Assembly: GCA_031216445.1 (NCBI GenBank) | Contig: CM062198.1 | Coordinates: 1,984,001-2,048,000, forward strand | Length of the DNA stretch: 64,000 nucleotides | Source: Lateolabrax maculatus | Taxonomy: Eukaryota; Chordata; Actinopteri; Acropomatiformes; Lateolabracidae | Direction: 5' to 3' | Shown here: positions 22,922-31,639 of the stretch, piece by piece | Position numbering within the stretch: position 1 is the first letter of the stretch | How the letters are laid out: each line of letters starts with the position of its first letter | Notes under the pieces: model-generated | What the model was told of the DNA's origin: nothing | The model's database searches: none | Seen by the model: the letters and a program-made list of their open reading frames with translations, nothing else | Position numbers and translations under genes: made by a program

Positions 22922-25900
22922 GGAATCGGAATCAGAATTGGGTTTATTGCCATGTAGGTTTTCACATACAAGGAATTTGCTGTGGTGTTTTGGTGCATAA
23001 CAAGTGCAGACAATTACAAACAAGTAGAGACAAGACAAGTAGTGCAAGGAGCAAGGGTATGCATAAATATAGTAATTTAAAGTACTAGAGTACTAGTGCT
23101 AAGTAGTAGTAAGTATAATTAACAGTACAGAATATGAAAAAAAATTACTAAATATGTGCAATATATCTTTTGTAAAAGATAATGAATAAATGAATAAAAC
23201 TAAAACTGTGAGGAATGTGCGTACCAGACGGTGATGGAGGAGGTGAGGATGGACTCGATGATGGCAGCGTAGAAGCCATCATTGTCTTTGGCAGGCTGAA
23301 CTTCTTCAGCTGTCACAGAAAGTCAGTCAGTCAATTTTATTTGTATAGCGCCAAATCATAACAAAAGTTATCTCAAGACGCTTTCACATAGAGTAGGTCT
23401 AGACCATACTCTTTAAAATATTATTTACAGAGACCCAACAGTTCCCACCATGAGCAAGCACTTGGCGACAGTGGCGAGGAAAAACTCCCTTTTAACAGGT
23501 AGAAACCTCGAGCAGAACCAGGCTCTGGGTGGGCGGCCATCTGCATCGACCGAGTTGGGTTGAAAGGGGAGGAGAGAGGGGGAGAGGGGAGACAGAACAG
23601 GAGGAGAGACAACAAATCAGACTAATAATAAGAACAACTGCAGCAGTGAGTGTGGAGCAGGAACATGGGGGCAGTAGACGGCCGGCAATCACAGATCCAG
23701 ACTCTACAGCTCCAGAGGCAGAAATACCTGCAGAAAGTGAGAAGGCGAAAAAACACAGAAAGCACAAGGACTACCAGGAAGAAATGGAGTTGGTAGCCTG
23801 TATTAGTGGGATAGGAATGCGTACAGATAGAGAGAGAGAGGAGGAGAGAGAAGCTCAGTGCGTCCTAGGAAGTCCCCCAGCAGTCTTAAGCCTATAACAG
23901 CATAACTAAGGGATGGTTCAGGACTCACCTGAGCCAGCCCTAACTATAGGCTTTATCAAAAAGGAACGTTTTTAGCATACTCTTAAATGAAGAGAGGGTG
24001 TCTGCCTCCCGAACCCAAATTGGGAGCTGATTCCACAGAAGAGGAGCTTGATAACTAAAGGCTCTGGCTCCCATTCTACTTTTAGAAACTTTAGGTACCA
24101 CAAGTAACCCTGCATTCTGTGAGCGTAGTGCTCTAGTGGGGTAATACGGTACTATCAGCTCTTTAAGATATGATGGTGCCTGACCAATAAGAGCTTTGTA
24201 AGTGAGGAGGACGACCTTAAATTCTATTCTAGATTTCACAGGGAGCCAGTGCAGAGAAGCTAATATCGGAGAAATATGTTCTCTTTTGCTAGTTCCTGTC
24301 AGTACACGTGCAGCCGCATTCTGGATCAGCTGAAGAGTCTTTAGAGACTTATCGGGGCAACCCGATAATAAAGAATTACAGTAATCTAACCTAGAAGTAA
24401 CAAATGCATGAACTAGTTTTTCTGCATCTTTTTGAGACAGGATATGCCTGATTTTTATAATGTTACGTAAGTGGAAGAAGGCAGTCCTTGAAGTCTGTTT
24501 TATATGGGTATTAAAGGACATGTCCTGATCAAAGATTACTCCTAGACTCCTTACAGCGGTGCTAGAGGCCAGGGCAATGCCATCTAGAGTAACTATATCT
24601 ATACATAGTGCGTCTCGCAGGTGTTTAGGACCCAGAACAATAACTTCAGTTTTGTCTGAGTTTAACAGCAAGAAATTGCAGGTCATCCAGTCTTTTATGT
24701 CCTTAATACATGCCTGAAGCTTGGCTAACTTACCGGTTTCATCTGGCTTTATCGATAAGTATAACTGAGTATCATCTGCATAGCAGTGAAAAAGTACATC
24801 CTCTGCTGTGCTTTCTTGGTGATGGAGCTGATGTTCAGCTCCCACTTGAGGTCCTGGGAGATGATGGAGCCCAGGAAGTGGACGGACTCCACAGTGTCGA
24901 CTGGGGAGTCTCTCAAGGTGATGGGGGTGAGTGGGGCTGGGTTCTTTCTGAAGTCCACAACCATCTCCACTGTCTTGAGAGCGTTGAGCTCCAAGTTGTT
25001 CTGGCTGCACCATGTCACCAGATGGTCAATCTCCCACCTGAAGGCAGACTCATCCCCACCAGAGATGAGCCCGATGAGGGTGGTGTCGTCTGCAAACTTC
25101 AGGAGCTTGACAGACTGGTGACTTGAGGTGCAGCTGTTGGTGTACAGGGAGAAGAGTAGAGGGGAAAGAAAGCAGCCTTGAGGGGAACCGGTGCTGATGG
25201 TCCTGGAGTCAGAGACATGTTTCCCCAGCTTCACATGCTGCCTCCTGTCAGACAGGAAGTCTGTGATCCACCTGCAGGTGGAGTCAGGCACGCTCAGCAG
25301 GGAGAGCTTGTCCTGCAGTAGAGCCGGGATGGTGGTGTTGAAGGCAGAGCTGAAATCCACAAACAGGATCCAGGCGTAGGTTCCTGCGGAGTCCAGACGC
25401 TGGAGAATGAAGTGGAGGGCCAAGTTAACTGCATCTACAGACCTGTTGGCTCTGTAGGCGAACTGCAGGGGGTCCAGCAGTGGGTCAGTGATGGATTTGA
25501 GGTGGGACAGCACAAGGCGCTCAAATGACTTCATTACCACAGATGTCAAGGCGACGGGTCTGTAGTCATTAAGTCCTGCGGCCCTTGGCTTTTTGAGAAC
25601 AGGGATGATGGTGGAATCATCCTGTCCTCACAGAAGCTGATATAGGACGTCACAGCCTCTGTGAACTCGTCCAGACTGTTGCTGGCAGTCCTGAAAACAT
25701 CCCAGTCAGTACAATCCAAGCACGCCTGAAGATCCTCCACAGCCTCACTGGTCCACTGTTTTGATGTCCTCGCCACAGGTTTGCCTGTAGGCAGGAATCA
25801 GGTGGACCATGATGTGGAGCTCGGGGGACGGCGTGGTAGGCCCTGCTGACTGTGGTGTAACAGTGATCCAAGATGTTCTCCTCTCTGGTGGGGCACTTAA

Positions 25901-26585
25901 TAAACTGTCGGTATTTGGGGAGTTCACATGTTAGATTTCCTTTGTTAAAGTCCCCAAGGACAATAACTAGGGAGTCTGGGTTTGTCCGCTCCATGCAGTA
26001 TCTGGTCAGCGAGCGTGTGCTGGGCCTCCGCCACATTGGCGTGCGCTGGGATGTAAACACAGACCAGAATGAACGAAGCGAACTCATGGGGGGAGTAGAA
26101 AGGTTTGCAGTTGATAATGAATGATTCCAGAGAGGGAAAACAGTGTTGCAGCATCACTGTCACGTCGTTACACCAGCCACTGTTGATATAAAAACAGATT
26201 CATCCACCTTTCGTCTTGCTGGAAAGTTTCGTGTGGCGATCCACTCTGTGGAGTTGGAAACCCGCCAGCTGCAGCGCAGAGTCTGGGATTCATCCGCACA
26301 GCCTTGTCTCCATGAAGCACAGAACGGAAGATGTAGAAAAGTCACTGTTTTTCCCCACAAGTAGCTGAAGTTTGTCCAATTTGTTGCACAGTGAACGCAC
26401 ATTGGAAAGGAATATTCCCGGCAGCGGTGTGTGAAATCCGCGTCGGCGGAGACGCACGAGCGCACCGGCACGTTTCCCTCTCCTCTGGCATCTGGCAAGG
26501 TGAGGGCACCTTTGACCAGAATGTCCAGTAATCCCACAGATGAAGCAATGAAGGTGTCCATAATCAGGAATAAATGGACATCACA
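22922..26585 (-). mobile_element. LINE-B copy 1 (Rex1-like), split by a nested LINE-A
   Basis: The element reads on the minus strand. Endonuclease remnants run from about 26560 to 25900, with the GDFN motif near 25965 and frameshifts. The region around 25546-25776 gives VEDLQACLDCTDWD. The reverse transcriptase is 24796-25549: SVVMKSFERLVLSHLK, DPLQFAYRANRSVDAVN, the catalytic LFVDFSSAFNTT, STGSPQGC and KFADDTT, so the palm motifs are complete. The C-terminal part resumes at about 23318 beyond the nested LINE-A. The 3' tail on the plus strand is GGAATCGGAATCAGAATTGG at 22922-22941. A deletion near 25580-25620 removes part of the linker and fingers. It is not functional. It is the sister of the plus-strand copy at 53355-56152. 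Confidence 0.85.
23324..24790 (-). mobile_element. LINE-A (L2/Maui-like) inserted in LINE-B
   Basis: The 3' tail CAGTCAGTCAATTTTATTTG at 23324 and the GCGCCAAATCATAACAAAAG stem-loop mark the 3' end. The 3' UTR runs to about 23935. The minus-strand frame from about 24785 to 23940 encodes HCYADDTQLYLSIKPDET (catalytic Y-A-D-D intact), KLQACIKDIKDWM, VTSRLDYCNSLLSGCPDKS, LQLIQNAAARVLTG, LHWLPVKSRIEFKVVLLTYK and the end TFLFDKAYS. The 5' half is missing. Five-base AAAGT duplications flank it at 23319-23323 and 24791-24795, and removing it rejoins LINE-B. A 357-codon frame (23940-25013) crosses the junction and fuses the LINE-A C-terminus to out-of-frame LINE-B sequence. It is a chimera, not a gene. 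Confidence 0.88.
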
Positions 26586-26620
26586 GAGGCAACAACCTCT
26601 TTTCCCTCCCCGTCGTCCAT

Positions 26621-26654
26621 TAATGCCTGATAATGTACACCTCGTCAGGCATTA
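26621..26654. repeat. Inverted repeat with 10-bp arms
   Basis: TAATGCCTGA at 26621-26630 and TCAGGCATTA at 26645-26654 enclose 14 bases. It lies just outside the 5' end of LINE-B. It may be part of a MITE. Confidence 0.8.
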
Positions 26655-26769
26655 TTATCCCTTACATAGTGTAGAGCCTGGTAGGATCAAAGGTCTGGGA
26701 GACGTGGCGGCGACAATCATCTGAACAGCATCTTAAATGATGCTGCTTATTTGAAACACTTCTTAAGCT

Positions 26770-28123
26770 AAAGAAGGTTCATAAAATGACATTAGACCCC
26801 ATCCCAACTAGGCTGCTTCAAGAAGTTTTACCCTTAGTTAGCACTTCTTTACTAGACATAATCAATTTGTCTTTATCAACAGGCCTGTACCACAGTCCTT
26901 TAAAGTATCTGTAATTAAACCTCTTCTTAAAAAGCCTACACTTGATTCAGGGGTTTTAGCCAACTATATCTAACCTTCCCTTTTTCTCCAAAATTCTTGA
27001 GAAAGCGGTCATCAATTAGTTATGTGACTTTCTACACAACAATAGTTTATTTGAGGATTTTCAGTCAGGATTTAGAGTGCACCATAGCACAGATAAAGCA
27101 CTGGTGAAAGTGACAAATGACCTTCTGATTGCATCAGACAAAGGATTTGTCTCTGTACTTGTTCTGTTAGATCTTAGTGCCGCTTTCAATACCATTGACC
27201 GTCGTATCTTATTACAGAGACTGGAGCATTTGGTTGGCATCAAAGGACCCGCACTAAGCTGGTTTAAGTCCTATGCATCAGATACATTTCAGTTTGTACA
27301 TGTAAATGATGAATCCTCCATGCACACCAAAGTTAGTCACGGAGATCCACAAGGTTCTGTGCTCGGACCAATTTTATTCCCCTTATATATGCTTCCTTTA
27401 GGCAATATTATTAGCAAACATTCCATAAACTTTCACTGCTATGGAGATGATAATCAATTATATTTATTGATGAAGCCAGATGAAACCGATAAGTTAGCCA
27501 AACTATAGGCATGCATTAAAGGCATCAAAAACTGGATGACCTGCAATTTTCTGCTGTTAAACTCAGACAAAACTCACTTATTGTTTTTGGCCCTAAACAC
27601 CTGCGAGACAAGTTATCTATAGATATAGTTACTGTGGATGGCATTGCCCTGGCCTCCAGCACCACTTTAAGGAATCTAGGAGTAACCTTTGATCAGGAAA
27701 TGTCCTTTAATGCCCTTATAAAACAGACTTCAAGGACTGCCTTCTTCCACCTACGTAACTTTATAAAAATCAGGCATATCCTGTCTCAAAAAGACACAGA
27801 AAAACTAGTCCATGCATTGTTACTTCTCTGTTGGATTACTGTAATTCCTTATTATCAGGCTGTCCCAATAAGTCTCTAAAGACTCTCCAGCTGATCCAAA
27901 ACGCTACTGCACATGTACTGACAGGAACTGGCAAAAGAGAACATATTTTTCCAATATTAGCTTCTCTGCACTGGCTCCCTGGAAAATCCAGAATAGAATT
28001 AATCCTCCTCCTCACTTACAAAGCTCTTAATGGTCAGGCACCATCATATCTTAAAGAGCTCATAGTACCCTATTACCGGACTAGAGCACTACGCTCACAG
28101 AACGCAGGGTTACTTGTGGTACC
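26770..28123 (+). mobile_element. LINE-A copy, middle part, cut by ERV LTR
   Basis: Pieces in order: DPIPTRLLQEVLPLVS (about 26796), then frame 27077-27508 with HHSTDKALVKVTNDLL, catalytic VLLDLSAAFNTIDRR, GDPQGSVLGPILF and HCYGDDNQLY. The usual Y-A-D-D is Y-G-D-D here. After stops come LNSD, LASSTTLRNLGVTFDQ and, at 27831-28110, DYCNSLLSGCPNKSLKTLQL to YYRTRALRSQNAGLLVVP. The element stops abruptly at 28123 where the ERV LTR remnant begins, so its last C-terminal codons and 3' UTR are missing. Several in-frame stops make it dead. Confidence 0.85.
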
Positions 28124-28189
28124 TGTGATGGAAATCTTAGAGCTGCTTCACTCTAACAAGAAGTTTCAGGAGACCGGGATGTCATACAT
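28124..28189 (-). mobile_element. ERV-1 LTR terminal remnant
   Basis: TGTGATGGAAATCTTAGAGC followed by ACAAGAAGTTTCAGGAGACC matches the first ~66 bases of the solo LTR at 52613-53172 read on the plus strand. Similarity then stops near GTCATACATGG. It abuts LINE-A directly at 28123. Confidence 0.85.
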
Positions 28190-28342
28190 GGTATCGTTTT
28201 ATTCTGTACAGATTTTTCAGTTTTAATGGCTAGTTTGTTTACAGATGAAAAGAAAGCGGCATATAGGAATTCATCATTTGCCTGATGCCCAATTTTTTCT
28301 GCAACTTTGTGGCTCACCTTAAGTTCCTGGATAATTAACATT

Positions 28343-29080
28343 CTACAAGTTACAATCCGTGTCATCTTTCAATTGTTGACTTGTAAAACACCATAGTTCT
28401 GTAACTCTAGTCCATGGGGTGACAGGAGTGTATCTCACTCTCATTCTATTTACTGAAAGTTGTTCTAACTGAACCAGACTTTTATCATGGCTAGCCCACA
28501 ACCACTTATCTCTACAGTAAAACAGTGTATAAGCAATATGACAATCATTCATCTTACATCTGTCAGTTGGACATTCAAAACCAGTGGGATCCATTTCCCT
28601 CTTTGTTCGGGTGAGAACAGAGAAAACATGTCTGTCAGTCTTTTCTGCATCATTCCTCTCATATCTCCTCACACCAACATCGTTTTTCTTTGTGGTTGGT
28701 TTAATGAATCTGTCCAGTAGGTCAGTGACCCACCGGTTGAGTTTATTCAGTTTGTATGTTTGTGTGATGGGTAATCTTACTTTGCTGCTAAGCAGCGGAG
28801 TGCCCGTTGTCTCTTTTTCTCTCAATTCACTCAGAAGACTCTGACCAGAGTATCCCCTCCTATGGGAAGCAGGATCAGTGGCACTGCCTGTGCCATGAGC
28901 ATGATAGCCATCATGCACTGGATCGCCTGGATTGCCTTGCACAGATCTCAGTCCGAACCCACTTAACAGAAGGAAGAAGAGGAAGAGCCATCCCTTCACT
29001 TTGCCTGGCTTGGCACCTCCTCCCGTACCGCTGGGGGAGCTGGTCTGCACCTGGATGCATGGATCCATTCTGCTCTGCAT
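28343..29080 (-). pseudogene. ERV-1 env N-terminal part
   Basis: The 245-codon frame begins in the integrase overlap. It has a hydrophobic signal-type stretch at about residues 30-50 (VKGWLFLFFLLLSGFG). A polar surface-subunit-like region with several cysteines follows (ECPTDRCKMNDC near residues 165-180). No transmembrane subunit, furin-type cleavage site followed by a fusion peptide, or membrane anchor is present, because the sequence passes into an LTR remnant. In intact relatives env is the envelope glycoprotein. This piece is a truncated relic. The same signal region recurs at about 18955-19010 on the plus strand. Confidence 0.75.
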
Positions 29081-29880
29081 TCGACCTTAAGGGCTGTCCT
29101 GGTTGTCAGCAACACCTGGAATGGACCTTTCCACCTAGGAGACAAAGACACCCTGTCCAGAGACTTCATTAGTACCAACTCACCAACCTGAAATGGATGA
29201 ATAGGCTCTTCTGACGGTTTTGGGAGCCTCCTTGATACCTGCAAATGAAACTTTCTCAATGCTTCAGTTAGTCTGTTAACATATTCTGTCATATATTCAT
29301 CAGTCCAGAGCAGAGTAGTTTTGTGGGGTGTCAAAGGTGGGCTTGACCCTGTGGACTTTGGCCTCCCCATCAACACTTCATGAGGACTTAGTCCTACAGT
29401 ATCATTAGGTGCACTTCGAATGGAATATAATAAAATAGGTAATGAATCAACCCGTTTTATTCCTGTGGTCACCATTGTTTTGGTCAGTCTCTCTTTGATA
29501 GTAAAGTTCATTGTTTCAACCTGACCTGAGCTTTGTGGGTGATAAGGAACATCCAACTGCTGCTGAAACCCTAGAACCTTTCCTAGAGTGATCTTTGCTA
29601 CAAAAGCTGGGCCTCTGTCGCTGTTTATCCCCTGTGGTACCCCAAATTTTTTGTCAGGCACTTGACAACTGTCTTTGCATCTTCTCTCCTTGTGGGGTAC
29701 GCTTATACCCACTTTGAGAACATGTCTACAATTACTAACAAGTATTTGTAGCCTTGGCGACGTGCAGCTGTCATATGCTGTGTAGCTGAGGTTTTTAATA
29801 TATGTAACACTGAATGTGGGACTGCACAACATAATCATGAGCCAGTACAATGGGTGCAGATTTCTCAACCAAAATGGCAA
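28996..29880 (-). pseudogene. ERV-1 integrase (core and C-terminal domain)
   Basis: Residues about 75-290 are integrase-like: GVPQGINSDRGPAFVAK with a catalytic-type aspartate, then VPYHPQSSGQVETMN in which the usual core Glu is visible. ERLTKTM, LPILLYSIRSAPN and LSPHEVLMGRP follow, then the C-terminal GELVLMKSL, SPRWKGPFQVLL and AEWIHASRC. The N-terminal zinc-binding domain and the first part of the core are missing or scrambled. The first ~70 codons (HPLYWLMIMLCSP and onward) are joined across a deletion. It would have inserted viral DNA into chromosomes. Its end overlaps the env frame. Confidence 0.85.
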
Positions 29881-30363
29881 CTGCAGCCACTGACTTCAAA
29901 CAGCCAGGCATACCACAGACAGCAGGTGACAGTTGGCACAAGTAGTACGCAACAGGGCGGTAATGTGACGCATGTTTCTGTACCAGGATGCCTGTAGCAA
30001 ATCCCTCACTTTCATGCATGTGTAGATGAAATGGTAGACAATAGTCCGGCAGACCCAAGGCAGGGGCTGATGTGAGTCCACGTTTCAAATCCTGGAAAGC
30101 TTTGTGCCTACTTTCAGTCCATTGCACCAAAGAAGGAGCACACTGCACCGTGGCTGCAAGTAAAACAGAGTCCATTGCAGCATAATCAAAGATCCAGTGC
30201 CGGCAGTAATTTGCCATCCCGAGAAATTAAAGCATGTCTTTCTTTCTCACCGGGGGAGCCATGTTAGTGAGCAGTTCCACTCTTGCAGGTGACAGGAGAC
30301 ACTGTCCATCCCGTAGAACATGACCCAAATATGTTACCTCTGGCAGACAAAATTGCAATTTAG
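29795..30363 (-). pseudogene. ERV-1 RT thumb/connection and start of RNase H
   Basis: From 30363 downward the minus strand reads LQFCLPEVTYLGHVL, SPARVELLTNMAPP and an in-frame stop near 30228. The 140-codon frame 29795-30217 follows, with HKAFQDLKRGLTSAPALGLP, HYRPVAYYL and GCLKSVAAVAILVEKSA. The rest of RNase H is deleted and the reading joins the integrase frame region. Confidence 0.75.
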
Positions 30364-31329
30364 CTAACTGTGGCCACACTTAGCCAGTTGTTGCATGAGC
30401 AGAACTGTGTCTGAATAGCAAGTGTCTTTGACCCTCAACAGGTCATCAGCGTACTGAAGGAGAGTACTTCCTCCTGGCAGCTGCAAATCTTCTAGAGTAC
30501 ATTTTACCACTGCTGCATACACCGTAGGATTATCAACAAAACCCTGGACCAAACGGGTCCACTTGTACTGTTTACCTTTAAAGGTAAAGGCAAACAAATA
30601 CTGGCTGTTGGGATGCAATGGGATTGAGAAAAATGCTAAGCACAAATCAATGACTATGTAGTGCGTGGAATCAGGCAGTGAGGCCAGAATAGAATTTGTA
30701 TCTGGTACATTTGGAGCCAGTGGTATTACAATGTTGTTTATGGCTTTTAAATCCTGAACAGATCGCCATGCTTCTGGATGGTTTGGTTTCGGAATGGGCA
30801 AAATAGGAGTGTTGCAAGGGTTGGTGGTTTGAATTAACACACCTTGATCTAGCAAAGATTGAATTACACCTTCAATGCACGCTACTGCTCTCTGAGGCAA
30901 GTGGTACTGTTTAATCACTGGCAGCTTAGTATTAGCTTTGAGTGTCACTCTATGAGGTGGAGCAGAATTTACAAAACCCACATGATTTTTATGTTTTGCC
31001 GATAAAATGGTTGGTACTTCAGAAAGATCTGAAGGTGGTCCATGTATTACTGAAAGAGGTGGCTGTTGTAAGACAAATGTACTCTGAGGCAATGTAATTT
31101 CTTCACTGAGACGCAGCATGTACAGTCCATCACCAAGGTTTGCTATTGTTTGGGTTTGAGGTGCTGCTGCAGCTTCTCTCACTGACTGGCATTGTGCCAC
31201 CATTTTTGTAACATTCTTGAATGTGTGGCACAGTGAAGGCATGTAGCAAATTGAACTCAGGCAATGTCCAGCAATACAAACAGTCAACAGTGGATTAAAT
31301 AAACTGAACTGCTTGTATAGCCCTATCAT
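30364..31329 (-). pseudogene. ERV-1 reverse transcriptase
   Basis: This 321-codon frame carries the retroviral RT fingers and palm. HLPQRAVACIEGVIQSLLDQ and GVLIQTTNPCNTPILPIPK are followed by WRSVQDLKAINN. The first catalytic aspartate is in YIVIDLCLAFFSIPL, then FAFTFKGKQYKWTRL and the active-site LLQYADDLL near residue 305. The palm motifs look intact, though isolated from a working polyprotein. The first ~100 residues cover the protease-RT linker. It would copy viral RNA to DNA in a virus-like particle. Confidence 0.88.
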
Positions 31330-31610
31330 CAGGGATGGTTAAAAACAATCCATCTGGAGTGGACTGAATGGTAGCATGTAATTTACATAACAAATCTCTC
31401 CCCATCAAATTTATTGGGCTGTTATCTGAGATCAAAGATTAATGTTGCACATCTGAACCTTCAACTGTAACTTTGGATTTCTTCGATATTGGCTCTGCAA
31501 TAGGAATGCCTGCAACACCTAAAGTAGTCACAAAGCTATTTGTTGGTGTACATACATGCTCTGCTGCTTTTACAGCTGAGAAAAAGGGACTTTCCTTCAG
31601 CGGACTAGCC
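31330..31610 (-). pseudogene. ERV-1 protease C-terminal part
   Basis: The minus strand reads SPINLMGRDLLCKLHATIQS, the conserved Gly-Arg-Asp-Leu-Leu region near the end of retroviral aspartic proteases. It is preceded by FVTTLGVAGIPIAEPISKKS and one in-frame stop near 31440. The N-terminal half with the Asp-Thr/Ser-Gly active site is absent, so this marks the truncation point of the ERV. Confidence 0.7.
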
Positions 31611-31639
31611 TACAAACCATCCATGTAACATTAACAATG

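Larger units (their letters stand above)
28124..31610 (-). mobile_element. Truncated class I ERV (ERV-1), minus strand
   Basis: Reading on the minus strand from 31610 downward, the order is protease C-terminus, reverse transcriptase, RT connection, integrase, env start and a 66-bp LTR end. Gag, the protease active site, the 5' LTR, most of RNase H and the integrase N-terminus, most of env, and nearly all of the 3' LTR are missing. Integrase and env overlap by about 85 bases, as in gammaretrovirus-like genomes, and fish proviruses of this kind are known. The plus-strand P-like gene begins just to the right, so the 5' half was probably lost by deletion. Stops and frameshifts show it is inert. 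Confidence 0.85.

Noticed and set aside
23940..25013. 357-codon frame as a single gene
   Set aside because: It joins the LINE-A C-terminus to LINE-B in a different frame across a nested insertion with AAAGT duplications, so it is an artefact.
24710..25126. 138- and 111-codon plus-strand frames opposite the LINE-B reverse transcriptase
   Set aside because: They are antisense shadows of the minus-strand RT coding and have no domain of their own.
26585..26720. Host promoter or exon upstream of LINE-B
   Set aside because: The palindrome at 26621-26654 and surrounding bases look like repeat sequence. No transcript-like features are seen.
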